DNA of 64,000 nucleotides from Galeruca laticollis (Eukaryota; Arthropoda; Insecta; Coleoptera; Chrysomelidae). The notes beneath the pieces are model-generated. The model worked only from the letters and a program-made list of their open reading frames with translations. It was not told where the DNA came from and did no database searches. The stretch is taken from the NCBI GenBank assembly GCA_963921935.1, contig OY998178.1, positions 50,894,951-50,958,950 on the forward strand, given 5' to 3'. Every line of letters starts with the position of its first letter. The stretch's first letter is position 1. Below are positions 1-11,287 of this stretch, one piece after another. A program made the translations under genes and the position numbers.

Positions 1-1525
1 TGAGCTCCTCGCTTTTACTATCTGGCACTTGATTTCCACGTCTGAAGACCAATCTTCACATAGCCAGGATCCCAGGTATTTAAACTTTTTTCCCGTTCTA
101 TGTCTTCACTATTGTATGACAGCTTTGCATTCTGGCAACCGGCTATGTATTCCTACCATGTCCAGAAGTCTTTGGAGGTCATTCATGTTATCTGCTATCA
201 GGACTGTGCCATCTGCATACCGTATATTGTTGATCCATATACCATTTACTTTGATGTCCAATTGTTGTCCTTCGAGAGCTTCTAGAAATATATTTTTAGA
301 GTACACGTTAAACAGGAGTGGGGAGAGGACACAGCCCTGCCTTACACATATAAGGATTTTCTGTGCTTTTGTGGCCTCGTTGTCGACTCTAACTGCAGCT
401 GTTTGGTTCCAGTACAAGTTAGTTTTCAATACAGCGTATATCTTTCTGATATATGTCGAGTCGCCTTAGTACTTGAACGAGTTTGTAATGTTGCACTTTC
501 TCAAACGCCTTTTCATAGTCTAGAAAACACATCACTACATCTTTTTTCTGGTCGTAGCCGTTCTGAATTAATACATGGGTTGCGACTTGTACCGAGACCC
601 CTTCTAAAACCGAATTGAGAGGATCCAATAATGCTTTCGCATTTTGTGGAAATTCTGTAGTAAATGACCTTCAGAAATATTTTTAATCAAGCTGATCAAT
701 ATGTGGTCTTCACATCTTGTGGCGTTGTTCTTTTTCGGGAGTGGGATGAAAAGAGACGTAAGCTATTTAGTTGGGAATTTTCCTTTGTTGTAAAATTGGT
801 TGAGAAGCCTATGAAATATCTTAATACCTTCGCTGTCTAATAATTTAAGCAGTTTAACAGAAACTAGATCTGGCCCAACCGTTTTCTTACCCTTCGAGCT
901 TTTTATTGCTCTAGTAATCTCCTCTATTGTGATTGGCGGTCCACACAAATCCTCTTCTAAGATGTCTTCTAACCGTGGTCTTTCATCTGCAAAGAGGTTG
1001 CCAATATATTGTTCCCAGATAGCTTTCCTCTGTGCGTTGTCTTGTACCATTTGCCCTTGATCATTTTGTATGTTGGAGAGACTTGTTCTTGTAAGTGTTC
1101 CATTTCTTCGCACTGTTCCTTAAGCCACCTATTTTTTGCCATTCTTATCGCTCTTCTTATAGCATTTTGCATAATTCTGTATTTGTCTCGACTGTCTGTG
1201 TTTTGTATTTTCTTCTCATTTCAAACATTGCTAATATTTCGTCCGTCATCCATTCTTTATTTTTGGCCTTTTGTTTGTATCCTATTTCTTCTTTTGCTGT
1301 TTCAATAATTATTTCTTCTATGTCCATCCATGTGTTGTCAAGATTCATCTCCGCATCTGATTGTGACAGGGCTAAAGTTGTTAAGGTTTCATTTAATTTA
1401 TTGCCTACTATGATTTTGATGGTGTTGTCTTTAATTCTATCATAATCCATACTTGGTTCTTGTCTTGCTTTTTGATTATTGGCTAATTTTATTTTTAGAA
1501 CTGTCTGTTGATATGCTGTATACAC
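1..1525 (-). pseudogene. RTE-type LINE reverse transcriptase, broken and cut by window edge
   Basis: Reverse-strand fragments in order from 1525 to 1: a post-endonuclease linker (1525-1157, containing NKEWMTDEILAMFEMRRKY), the start of the RT domain (1113-763, with KKTVGPDLVSVKLLK), the palm (628-419, with CFLDYEKAFEKVQH holding the first catalytic Asp), then VRQGCVLSPLLFNVYS and the catalytic box at 429-109. Bases 108-1 continue with KFKYLGSWLCEDW, so the protein runs off the left edge. The motifs match RTE/BovB-like LINEs, which encode an APE endonuclease plus RT and move by target-primed reverse transcription. The YADD box reads YADG, losing a metal-binding Asp, and there are several frameshifts, so it cannot be active. 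The endonuclease domain expected before 1525 is absent. A second copy of the same type lies at 52754-56081. Clade assignment comes from motif memory. Confidence 0.85.
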
Positions 1526-1537
1526 TAGATGTAAATT

Positions 1538-1757
1538 GAGTGAATGAAAACGACGAATACTCAGTGTGTATTTATTTATTAATTTCCAGCTAAGCGCTTT
1601 CGGCTATTAAGCCATTCTCAAAGCTGTCGTCATTTAAAAAATAGGTGTCGAAACCATCCAGTTGATAAAGAACAATGTTATGATTAAGTCATTGAATTAA
1701 AAAACATTAAAATATTAAAATAACCCTATTGGAAGGGTGTAAAATTATAATTTACAT
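1538..1757 (-). mobile_element. 220-bp insertion with 10-bp target duplication, PLE-end-like
   Basis: The 10-mer GATGTAAATT occurs at 1528-1537 and again at 1758-1767, bracketing this non-coding segment just upstream (reverse strand) of the RTE ORF. Read on the reverse strand it holds GAGAATGGCTTAATAGCC followed by GAAAGCGCT, a stem-loop plus GAAA arrangement resembling a degenerate hammerhead-ribozyme core, as known at the ends of Penelope-like elements. The same style of end recurs near 36744-36790. No protein is encoded. The assignment to PLE is inference; the duplication is directly visible. Confidence 0.55.
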
Positions 1758-1767
1758 GATGTAAATT

Positions 1768-1806
1768 CATTCAAAAATAAAAACTCTGGGTTTTTATTTT
1801 TGAATG
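1768..1806. repeat. Perfect 17-bp-arm hairpin
   Basis: CATTCAAAAATAAAAAC is followed by a 5-nt loop (TCTGG) and its exact reverse complement. It directly adjoins the duplication of the preceding insertion and lies where the RTE endonuclease domain should be. Confidence 0.85.
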
Positions 1807-2150
1807 GAAACGGAACTTTTCGAGTAAAATGAAGTCATTTTGGTTCTCTTGGAATATCTATCTTACAGATCCTTAATACGGTGGTTTCCCGTTGCCTTCC
1901 ATATTCTTATGCCGTTGACTAATTTCTTGGTTCATCTGCCTTTAGAGCCAGTTTCCCAACCCTAGGACAAAAAAGTGCCGTTCTATTCACTGGCTCCTCC
2001 ACCCGATGCTGTTAGCCAGTAAATAGGGGATTGCTTATACTGGCAATCATTCGTTCGTCAGAGCCTCGTTAGACATCTAACAGGGAGCACCACTCGAAGG
2101 TGAGGTTGACATTTGAATAGAAGAGGCTATATTAGGCGCATCCTACCTCC
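1807..2150 (-). mobile_element. RTE 5' untranslated region
   Basis: On the reverse strand this shares blocks in the same order with 52805-53090, the 5' end of the other RTE copy: CAAATGTCAACCTCACC, then AACGAGGCTCTGACG, then a GGTATAAGCA/CAGTATAAGCA block, then GGCAACGGGAAACCACC (GGCAAACCACT in the other copy). It is therefore the leader of the reverse-strand RTE whose RT is at 1-1525. The endonuclease part between them is missing, partly replaced by the hairpin and the 220-bp insertion. Confidence 0.7.
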
Positions 2151-3313
2151 TACTCTCCTGAATACCTACATCTGAAGCAAATATGTATCCATTTTGGAAA
2201 TAGAAAGTTTGGATATCAACAATTCAATGGGAAGAATTCATTATTCTATTTATTCTGGATATTTATGACAATTTTTAATATACATGTACAATATTTTAAA
2301 ACCAATTGTTGCTGATGATATATCAATCAAAAAATATCTTTATTGCCTATTTAGAAAAGTTACTGTTCTCAACTACATTACAAATATTAATAATATGAAT
2401 AAAATGAGTGTCTAGCGTTAATAAAGGATGAGATATGATTAAAAAATGCTGCATTTTGTTTGGATGTACGAATTAAAGAGACATGAGAAGCTATTAAGAA
2501 AATATTGAATTTCTTTACTGACAGGAAGCTGATATAAGTAGGTAACGACAAAACATTAGTATTCACCATTTTATAAAATAAAATGGTGAACAGTAACATC
2601 TTTTATAGAAGACTCTCATTGAAAATGCTTGGAAGGTGTGACAAACGTAATAAAAACTAAAAGTATGTTCTAACAGAGTTCATTAACTTGTTTCTTATCG
2701 GCAGCTTTTTCAACTGGTTCTACTATATTCCCTACAACGTCCCATTCTAAATACTTATTAATAGATGTAATATAATTTTATCTATCTCATACATTTGCTA
2801 AAAGTCTCCATTCAGCTATTTCTTTCTTCGACAGTACGTCACGCGTAGAAACTATTCTTGAATGCATGAACGTTACGCCTTAACATTACTAAAGGGCTTC
2901 CGTATATAATTTTAACATATTTTAATAGGAAAGCAGTTCTGGGAAAAATATAATGAAAACAAATAGTATTGAAATATGATTAATCATTTTGAAACGAAAA
3001 ACAAAAGAGCTGCTCATTTAGGAAAGATATTTTTGTCTCCTTCAGACGCTAATAGAGTTCAAGAGTTAGCAGTCATAATTGCTACAAAGATTTAATGAGA
3101 CCAGCCAAGTGAAATTCAATAGATATGACTCATAAACCATTATTAACAGAATGGCCAAAATAATGAAGTCGTGCGTGAAAAGTTGTATCTATTGGTAACA
3201 ACTCTCAAAGACATGAAAATACGTGCTTCAGTTAACTCTTGGACACAAATGAATAGTTTTGAATCATTCTTTCATTAGTATATCAATCTATTCTATAGAG
3301 ATACTACTTTTTA
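2151..3313. other. AT-rich non-coding stretch
   Basis: I see no open frame with recognisable domains on either strand, no terminal repeats and no RNA gene. Short reverse-strand frames here are hydrophobic AT-driven noise. Confidence 0.6.
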
Positions 3314-3605
3314 GGCCTAATAATAGTTAAGCTTTAATATTTGTAATATATCTTCTTCTGTTTTTATTCATTTTATTCAATAAGTCAGTCACCAGATAGT
3401 TTACTTTTTGGTCTAGCCATAAATTTTAATTAAACATCTCATGAAATCTATCTGACGATGATATTTAATATCGAAACAGTTGGCAATTTTTTAGAATTTT
3501 TACCATTTTTTAATTATATTATAGAACTATTTAGAAACAGTTAGTTTCATTTGATAAAGTAATGTGGGTGGACTTTACATAGTAAGGGTCGAAACAGTAA
3601 ATATC
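3314..3605 (+). mobile_element. Penelope-like element 3' end with hammerhead-like core
   Basis: This aligns in order with the 3' part of the PLE at 45800-46114: GGCCTAATAATAGTTAAGC, CTTTTTGGTCTAGCC, then at 3452 CTGACGA, a GATATT/AATATC stem and GAAAC, then TAATTATATTATAGAACTA, CAGTTAGTTTCATTTG and the terminal GGGTCGAAACAGTAAAT. CTGANGA-stem-GAAA is the hammerhead ribozyme core, reported in PLE terminal repeats. In this copy the following stem III sequence is mutated (CAGTTGGC instead of CAATTGTC). No GIY-YIG or RT coding sequence remains. Confidence 0.7.
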
Positions 3606-3883
3606 ACTACAGAAATAATTTCATTTGAATCGCATCTGCTTTCATTCATCATTTCTGATTTCTGGTAAAGCACGAAATTACTCTTTGATTTAGCTATAAT
3701 GCCGGGTCCACATTAAACCGACAAAACAAAAACATAAAACAAAACAAAAACAAAACATCTTTAAAACATTCATGCAACAAAACAGTTTCGAAACAAAGTC
3801 CACACCGCAGACCATTTATTCAAAACAAAACAGTAACAAACACTCCATGTTTCAGTTTTGTTTTTGCAGTCCACACTAGAAGC

Positions 3884-6115
3884 ATGTTTCGTTACCGTTT
3901 CCGTAATGTTGGAGAAGACGACGATTTCGTATTAATGGCTGGATATTATTATATTTTTTTAAATTTGAAGCGGAAAAAAAGACGTTTTTGGGTGAGGCCC
4001 ACTTTGCGAAGGCGAACGAGTCATGGAGTCGAAAATTTAATTACAGATATCCGTGAAGACGATATTGGTTTATCAGGCGAGATACGTTCTAGTTTTACCA
4101 ATTTTTTGCGAATGTCAAACGAAGATTTTGAAAGCTTATTAGAATTAGTTGGGCCAGTCATACACAAGAAAAATACGAATTTTAGAAATTCTATTTCCAT
4201 AACAGAACGCTTAGCTGTTACCTTAAGATTTCTGGCAACCGGTGATTCATATCATAGTCTCATGTATCAGACAAGAATATCTAAGCAATCAATTTCACAA
4301 ATTGTTCTAGAAACATGTGAAGCTTTAGTACAAGTTCTGAATGGTTTTGTTAAGGTAAGTAAATTAGCTTGCAATTATTTTTAATTGAAAACGCAATCGT
4401 ATAATTTAATGGCATGTATTTTAATTTATTAAAAATAAGTACAGAATATATATTTTAAAAAAATAAACACCTTGTCGACGAAGTTGATTATTCTCGGTCC
4501 CATTCATCAGTAACTATCGTGTTTTCATTCGTAAAGTCCATAGCTGATTGTGATGTCGGCTGAACAGCTGCGAGCGGCTCCAGATAAGTGGGATTTGGCA
4601 GAGATTGTACACTGGACAGCTGTGAGTACGACTGGACGCTCGGCGGATTTGAATAAGTCTGCGAAATGGAAGAATGGTCAGTGGTAGTGGAATTTGGCAA
4701 AGATTGTACACTGGCTAGCTGTGAGTATGACTGAATGCTAGATGGATTTGAATAACTCTGCGAAATGGAAGAAGATGCTGGCGAGACTGTTGGTAAGCGA
4801 ACGTATTGTGAGAGTTCTTGATGTACATGAGAAGCTTGAGGGGGTTCATTGTATTTGCCTAATTCGGCTTCGTATAGTAGATTATTTATTTGATGTTCTA
4901 TGGTTATCTGTGCGTAACGAGTCGGTAAATTGCGCAGTTTTCGTGCAACAATCTCGCCAAATATATCAAAATCGTCAGGCTGGGTTTTACGTTCTTGCCT
5001 GTCGTGATGCACAGACTTTATCATCGAATATATTTCTTCACATCGCTTGTCGGTAGTATTTTTTGCTACCGGCTTTTTCTTTATTGCTGATGTATTTTGT
5101 TCATGCGAAGTCGATTTTTCAATAGATGAATGGGGAACTTCATTCCTAGATGCGTCTAGTTCTGTACCATCGTCATTATCGACAATAACTTCCGTTATTT
5201 CTTCTTCCCCTTCTTCGCTGCTATAGGATTCGTCCGATCTCTGTAACAAAGAGAAAAATGTAGCAAATACTGTGAATTTTTTAATAAAAAGGGAAGTCAA
5301 GTTCAGTCTAATTTGAGAAGATGTAACCCTCCGTTATTTATTTTTTGTTTAGGGTCATTTAGGGATTTTTTAATTTGTTTAGAAGAAGGCATTAATTGAC
5401 AGTGTAACTCTAAATCACGATATTTTTGTTTCAGACACCTAGCAGTGAAGAGGAATGAAAACAGATTAGCAACGATTATAATAAAATTTGGAACTTTCCT
5501 TTATGTCTAGGCGCAATGGACGGAAAACATATTTTAATTGAAGCTCCTGCTGTTAGTGGGAGTGAATTTTACAACTATAAAGGTACATTTAGTATTGTAC
5601 TTTTTGCAATAGTGGACGCAAATTATAATTTTCTTTACGCTAACGTTGGATGTCAAGGCCGTATTTCAGACGGCGGTGTATTTAAAAATACCTCCTTTTA
5701 TAAATTGATGGTAGATGGACGATTAAACTTGCCCCCAAAAACTATTCTTGCTGGAAGGAAAAACGAATCTCCTTATGTTTTTGTTGCGGACGATGCTTTT
5801 CCCCTTACTCCTCATATAATGAAGCCATATAGTGGTCACCAAGAAAAAGGGTCTATAAAAAGAATATTTAATTACAGGCTTAGCCGCGCGCGAAGAGTTG
5901 TGGAGAATGCATTCGGTATTTTGGCAGCCAAATTTCGCGTGCTTCGCAAACCTATATTACTACAACCCAAAAAGACTGAACAACTGGTTATGGCGTGCAT
6001 TTACCTTCACAATTACTTACGGAAAAGCTTGTCATCTAGAAATAGGTACACACCACCAGGGAGTTTCGATATTGAACACTTAGAACACTTGAAAATGGTG
6101 AATGGAGAAAGATGA
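3884..6115 (+). pseudogene. Harbinger (HARBI1-like) DDE transposase, two exons, one nonsense codon
   Basis: Exon 1 is 3884-4354 (157 codons, ending NGFVK) with donor AAG|GTAAGT. Exon 2 starts at 5435 after acceptor TTTTTGTTTCAG and is in phase. Exon 1 holds the N-terminal helical part (MSNEDFESLLELVGP, TERLAVTLRFLATGDS). Exon 2 holds the DDE nuclease: CLGAMDGKHI (first Asp), FVADDAFPL (second Asp) and RRVVENAFGILAAKFRVL (Glu). Exon 2 opens TPSSEEE, then TGA at 5456-5458 where the family has Trp, then continues KQISNDYNKIWNFP without other damage. One TGG-to-TGA change therefore seems to be the only break in about 385 codons. The protein would cut and join DNA at the element's ends, usually with the partner MADF/Myb-like protein for import and DNA recognition. 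Start chosen at the first ATG after the left terminal repeat. Confidence 0.85.
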
Positions 6116-6687
6116 CTGAAAATCAGCAATCTTTTCGAAGTTTAAGTCGCACTGCTCGAAAACCTTCACTGGAAGCCGCAGTCATTAGAGATGAATTCGC
6201 AGAGTACTTTGTTTCAGACCAAGGGCAAGTTCCTTGGCAAATAAAATACTGCTAGTTAATCAAACTTGTAACTTTCTGCATATAAACATATTCTAGTTGT
6301 TAATAAATAAGCATGTTAATTACTTACTTGTTTATCTATGGACAATCCTCCAGTTTCTTGACTTTTACGCGGTTTATTCTTGTCCTTAAGAAAACTCATA
6401 AGCGCATATCCAAACCATTTTGGTATAAACTTTTGTCCCGAGCCAGATTTTTTGCACTGTTTATAATTCCTTCTTTCTCTTTGATATTGAGAGTTGATAT
6501 TTCTTATTTTTCTCTCAATTTCTTCCTCTGACAAATTTAGAGATCGTCCAATTTCCTTTAAAGCATCAGCCTTTTTATAGCGATTTTTATATTCACTATT
6601 TGTTGGATCCCATAACAATGGGGTTTCTCGATACAATTCTATTAATTTACAAGTGTTATCCACAGTCCACTTCGTTTTTTCCGACAT
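4488..6687 (-). CDS. Harbinger accessory MADF-type DNA-binding protein, two exons
   Basis: Reverse-strand gene. Exon 1 is 6687-6328, starting MSEKTKWTVDNTCKLIELY and containing a MADF-like (Myb/SANT related) fold: LLWDPTNSEYKNRYKKADAL, EIERKIRNINSQYQRERR, KFIPKWFGYALMSFL. Donor CAA|GTAAGT (6327 downward); acceptor TTTGTTACAG before 5240; the join is in frame (SIDKQ/RSDESYSS). Exon 2, 5240-4488, is an acidic stretch (EEGEEEITEVIVDNDDG), then a part resembling the BESS-like C-terminal region (DFDIFGEIVARKLRNLP, QITIEHQINNLLYEAEL), then a Ser/Gln/Tyr-rich tail with two tandem copies of a QSYSQL.SVQSLPN motif. No stop or frameshift is seen, about 370 residues. Known partners of Harbinger transposases bind terminal DNA and help nuclear entry; that role here is inferred from family and position. 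Confidence 0.82.
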
Positions 6688-6962
6688 CGTTTCACAGTAA
6701 CAAATAAACATACGCGAACGATACTTTAAGTTTTGTTACTCTGTCCACACTGAATCGACACAGTTCCCGATAAAGCGAACAAAACAGAAACCTTTTGATA
6801 TTTACCGACAAGCGACGGGACTCGAAATTGTTGCGGAATCCGGCGACAAAACAGTGCCGAGACAAAAAAGTCGCTGAAATGTTGCATCTTTGTTGCAGAA
6901 TTGTTGATAAACATGAAGTTTCTGTTTTGTTTCTCTTTTGTCGGTTTGATGTGGACCCGGCT

Positions 6963-7624
6963 TAACGCACATCTTCTTGAACCGTTCGTACTTGTAGCCC
7001 ACACAAAACTTATGAGTTGCAGTTGATATTGATATCAAAAGCTCTCTTCGTATATTTGAAACTATCTATTCTTCCTTAATTTTGAGGCCCCTCATGAAGC
7101 ACATTATCGAAATGTTACTCTTTACTGCTATTGCAGAACGTGGTAGGAAGGCAGTCTTTTTCTGGTATCACCACGAGATCCTTGGATCTCTTCTCTCAAC
7201 AAACTGTAGCATTTGTACATTTTATACCTCTGCTCATCATCATCATGACCATCAGAAGCCTAGGTGGTCTACTGTTCTGTGTTCCGTTTTTCTGCCGTGC
7301 ATCGCTATGTTCTGTCAATACTATCCAGTATTCAGCTATTCGTTCATGTCATCTATTTATTTAATGGGAATCCTTTTTCAGTTCTAAAAGGGTCCCGTCT
7401 TGGTCGCTATTAAGTGGTCAGCCCAGTTGTGGTTCCAGCTCATGACTTGGGGGGGAGTCAACTTGTCTCAAATACATACAGTTCTAGAAGCAACTTTACC
7501 AGTGAAACAACCAAAATATATAGGAATATGTTTTAATAAAATAAAAAAGGACACAAATTTCAATTACAAACTGAAAGGTAGTCTTCTATTCGTTTTAGAA
7601 AATCGGGTGATTATTTTCGAGACA
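6963..7624. other. Non-coding stretch between Harbinger and hAT relic
   Basis: Nothing firm is visible. Reverse-strand text around 7100-7450 vaguely recalls the C-terminal tail of a LINE RT but no diagnostic motif survives. Confidence 0.5.
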
Positions 7625-9960
7625 TCAGGGGTTATCTCGGGATGTATATTTAGAAGGACTAAGCCCCTCTTTTGACATGTTTGCTGTTAACCAAGTTTTT
7701 AGGCGCCTTAAAGTGGAAAATGACCTTACTGAAGTCGCGGCGCTTATGGGGACGGTTGCCCAAATTTTAAGTAAAATATTGATATATGGATAGAGGTCAT
7801 TATCACAAACTTCGATTATAGAAGTCACACAACTGGGCACTTTCAAACTATTTTCTGCGAGCTCCCTTCTCTACCTCGATACTACCTGATACTCTGTTAC
7901 GACTGTGGAAGCAGAAATACCCAGATAATGAGTATACAATTTTTCTGCACTCTTCACATTAAGAAGGTCTCCTTCCGTATATTCGTATTTTGGCATAAAA
8001 ATTCCCAAACCAAAAAGGTTCAAGGTATCTGGAGATAGGCAGTCTTTCAGGTCAGTCGTTATTCTGTCTACAGGTGGAGTATAAATAGTCCTCCGAAAAT
8101 ATTCCTCTTCGGCTCCTTGCTGATTAGCTTGATGAGTGTGCCGAAAATCAGTATGTTGAGCCTTTATCTCGGTATCCAGTTTTCTAGCTAGATCTTGTGC
8201 CTGGACAAATAAGTCGTGAAAATGTTTGTCAGCGTCTTCCCGCTTACATTGCAGAAAGTCCAACGCATATTTCAGTACATCTGTTGCTCTCTTTAAATCC
8301 AATGATATTTTTTGTAAAAAGCGGCTGAGCGAAACAGTTGCTCCTGAAAAGAAACATCATATGTCGAGTTGTTATTAAACAGGGTTCCAAATTTTGTTTT
8401 CAAATAAAGAATACCTAATACATCGGACAAGCAAATAGATGAAATAAAACAATCTGGGGAGCACACACCATGTCGTAAGCAATTAGCATCAGATGCAGAT
8501 TTTTGCTGTCTTGCCATGTTGAGATTTTAGTCAATGCATCATAAATTTTAACTAATGTGTCGCCTTGAATTTGCAAATAACCGTCATGCCTCTCCACCCC
8601 TCGAGTATCACACAGGCTTTCCAGTTTGCCACCATGAGCATCATTGACAATTCTGCTTCGTTTGGCTGAGACATTTGCAAATGCCAATAACTTCTTCATG
8701 GTTGTTGACGCATTTCTGCAACTGGTGACCTTTGATAATTTTGCCAAGGAGTTCGTGAGAATATGATTATTGCGAGGACATCTTCTGGCATGGGTTGCAT
8801 TTTTTATCAGTTCGCTTATGGCTCCCTCAATTTCAGAGGCCATAACGGAGCAACTGTCTGTGCCGATTCCAACGCAGTTTGATAAATCTAAGCCAAAATT
8901 ATTACAGAGATCGACACAATATGTGCTAAGCCAAAACATGTAAACCTTCGTTCTTCTACTTGCAGAATATCTTTTTTTCGGATTTTGGTGTAGGCATCAT
9001 ACAATGAAGCAAAGTCCTCACGAATGACATTATTGTGAAGATACAGGAATGATAAACTGAGTTGTTCTGTAGCCGAGATGTCAGTTGTCTCGTCGAATAT
9101 GACGGCAAAATGTTTAGCCTCTTTTACATTATTTATTATAGTTTCCTCTATTTCTTCCCCACATAGATCTATTATTTCGTTTTTACTCTCTTACTTATGT
9201 ATGTAGCATTTGAAGAGTTACTTCTCAAATGGTCTTCTAATATTTTATCACCTGCGTCGATCCGAAACTTTAGTTGAATTCGAAAATTTCCTTCATTCAC
9301 AAGACTTTCAGTTTCTTTGTTCAGAAGTGACCCTGAATCGCGATGTCCCCAAAGAGAAATATTTTGTCGTGCACAAAATATTATAGTTTTAATTATAGGT
9401 GTCAACCGTTCTCTATTTTCTTCTACTTGTATTGCCCTTTGCTATCATATTTGATTCTTGATTTCCTTTGAGGAATTGTGGTAACTAATAAGACATTTTT
9501 TTCCAGCTTCCACGGCTCTGTTGTGGTTATGGTTTTTTTCATGAACAATACTGCAGTACTCTTGGCAAAAAGAGCGCATTACTTGCAATACAGGTCGCGT
9601 TGTTTATGAGAGAGAATCAACCAATGGAATTTTTCTAAATGAGACTTTTGGGCGTACTTTTTTGTGTCCTTCCCATTTTTACGTACAATGTTGTATGGAA
9701 AGTCATAATTTACAGGTGGGACTCAATGTCTTTCCAGAAGTGCAGCTCTTGTACAATCCTGTAGATTCTCGCAATTAATATGATATCCAATATCAGTCTC
9801 AGTAAAAGTTAAAAATGTTCTTTGGCATAATTTATATTATTTCTCGATAAATAAGTAGATTCATTATCTTCATTGTTAATATTAGTATCTGTGATCAAAT
9901 GCTCAGTATAATCACTTTTTTTAGATTTTTTGGTGGAAAAGCTTTCAGTAGTTCTCATAG
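7625..9960 (-). pseudogene. hAT-family transposase relic (ZMYM1-like)
   Basis: Reverse-strand blocks appear in the order of a ZMYM1/TTF-type hAT transposase. 9750-9430 gives a TTF zinc-finger-like part (FPYNIVRKNGKDTKKYA, QRDLYCK, NHNHNRAVEAGKK). 9405-9172 gives FCARQNISLWGHRDSG and EGNFRIQLKFRIDAGD. 8939-8415 gives NCVGIGTDSCSVMASE and later helices. 8302-7871 gives the alpha-helical insertion. 7846-7625 gives the C-terminal dimerisation motif (ILLKIWATVPISAATSVRSF, STLRRLKTWL). The family catalyses cut-and-paste transposition with 8-bp duplications. Frame changes between every block show decay; I could not define terminal repeats. Confidence 0.8.
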
Positions 9961-10840
9961 TGCGTTTTGAACCACTTGCCAATCATTCTACAACTAAAAA
10001 ATAAGCAATTTTACGCGTAATAGAAGCGCACCGAGAGAGAAAATTATGGAAATAAGCGAGTTCACTAATTTCTAGAAAAAATACCACAAAGCACCTCCCG
10101 AACAATGAGAGAGAAAAGTGGTTCAATTTTTTTTCAAAATAAATTCCCAAAAAAATGTTCCTGCTTGAACATTGTAGAGAACGGTTTTAGACCGACGATT
10201 ATTCCAATATTGCATAAAAACTTCTAGTACAAACTATGCATACATACATAATATTTTATCAGTACAAGCACATTTGAACCAAATTTACGCGTTTGTGATC
10301 TCGCCTATTGTCTCAAAAGAAAAAAAATTGTCTTGAATATTTACTTTTAAAAATCAATACGTAATCAATTAATTTTTTATAATCTATCAAAAATTATAAA
10401 TATACATCATTCACAATTTTACAACGCGATATGCGTAACAAATAAAGATGTCTATGAATAAACTTTAACGAATCAATTTAGTGATAATTTCCATTCATAT
10501 CTTTCCCGATTATATTTTGAAAAAATTGAATAGAACGGCAAGACAGGACGAAAACAAAACAAATGTTAAATTGAACTGTGTTTTATTCAAGCGACGGTCA
10601 CAGCTTAACCAAAATATGCTGTGTCACAGTTGTGGTCACAGTCACAGTGTGAAATAATCGTAGTGGGGTTGAGTAGGAGTGGGAAGAAGGAGAGAAGGAT
10701 TTTCAATTGAGCATAGTGACCTCTCATTCGATAATTACACGAATATTTTTGATTTCATTGTATAGACGTTAACACTTAAAATGTTCGTATACCACCGTTA
10801 AATCTTAGTAGGATTTCAGTAATTGTGGATTATTTTGAGA
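9961..10840. other. AT-rich non-coding stretch
   Basis: Probably includes the 5' flank of the hAT relic. No coding frame, terminal repeat or RNA gene was recognised. Confidence 0.5.
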
Positions 10841-10983
10841 GGGTTATGACCCCCTGTGACCCCCCTCCGGACCGAGCCTGTATTAGCCCCATTCCAGCAG
10901 CGGCTTGCCACCGGACTCACCGAATAAATTTGAGATTGTCATCTCAACCTGTCCTTTATAGGACATTCCAGTTTGGGGAAATC

Positions 10984-11071
10984 TGCTCTGACCAGAGCAT
11001 TTTTATTTATGAAATTCTGCTCTTTCTAGAGCGGTTTTCATTTATGAAAATAGCTTTTACCAGATAAAAGC
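10984..11071 (+). repeat. Three successive small hairpins in LINE B leader
   Basis: Stem-loops TGCTCT-GACC-AGAGCA (10984), GCTCT-TTCT-AGAGC (11019) and GCTTTT-ACCAGAT-AAAAGC (11053) are spaced about 34-35 bp apart and separated by two copies of ATTTATGAAA. The regular spacing suggests an RNA structural or internal promoter role in the LINE leader, but function is unknown. Confidence 0.6.
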
Positions 11072-11276
11072 GTTCACGAAGAGGTTCCCATAAGGAGAAC
11101 TCTACTACCATCCGGCCAACTGAAGACGGAAGGATTATCGGGTTAATATAAATATTAACCGGCAGACAAAAGGGTCAGGAAACCTTTAACCGGGGAGGAA
11201 ACTCTCACCAGCAGTGAGTCCGCTGTCCGGCTTTTGTCCGCTACCCCCATTCTAATAAACCGCAACGAAGCAACTT

Positions 11277-11287
11277 TCTGCTTCGTT
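11277..11287. repeat. Left target duplication of LINE A
   Basis: TCTGCTTCGTT here is repeated exactly at 14519-14529, on the other side of LINE A. Confidence 0.9.

Larger units (their letters stand above)
3700..6962 (+). mobile_element. PIF/Harbinger DNA transposon, nearly complete
   Basis: Terminal inverted repeats are at 3701-3727 (starting GCCGGGTCCACATTAAACC) and 6935-6961 (its reverse complement with about two mismatches). TAA at 3697-3699 and 6963-6965 fits the 3-bp TWA target duplication of this superfamily. Between them lie the two genes such elements carry, in convergent orientation and overlapping in each other's introns: a HARBI1-like DDE transposase on the + strand and a MADF/Myb-like DNA-binding protein on the - strand. 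Subterminal regions hold imperfect (A/C)AAAACA repeats. Total length is about 3.26 kb. Confidence 0.9.

Noticed and set aside
2387..2599. 70-codon reverse ORF and a CCILFGCTN forward scrap resembling a THAP start
   Set aside because: Stops follow immediately and none of the later THAP residues are present.
7082..7400. Forward 101-codon and reverse LINE-tail-like text
   Set aside because: No catalytic or diagnostic motif on either strand.
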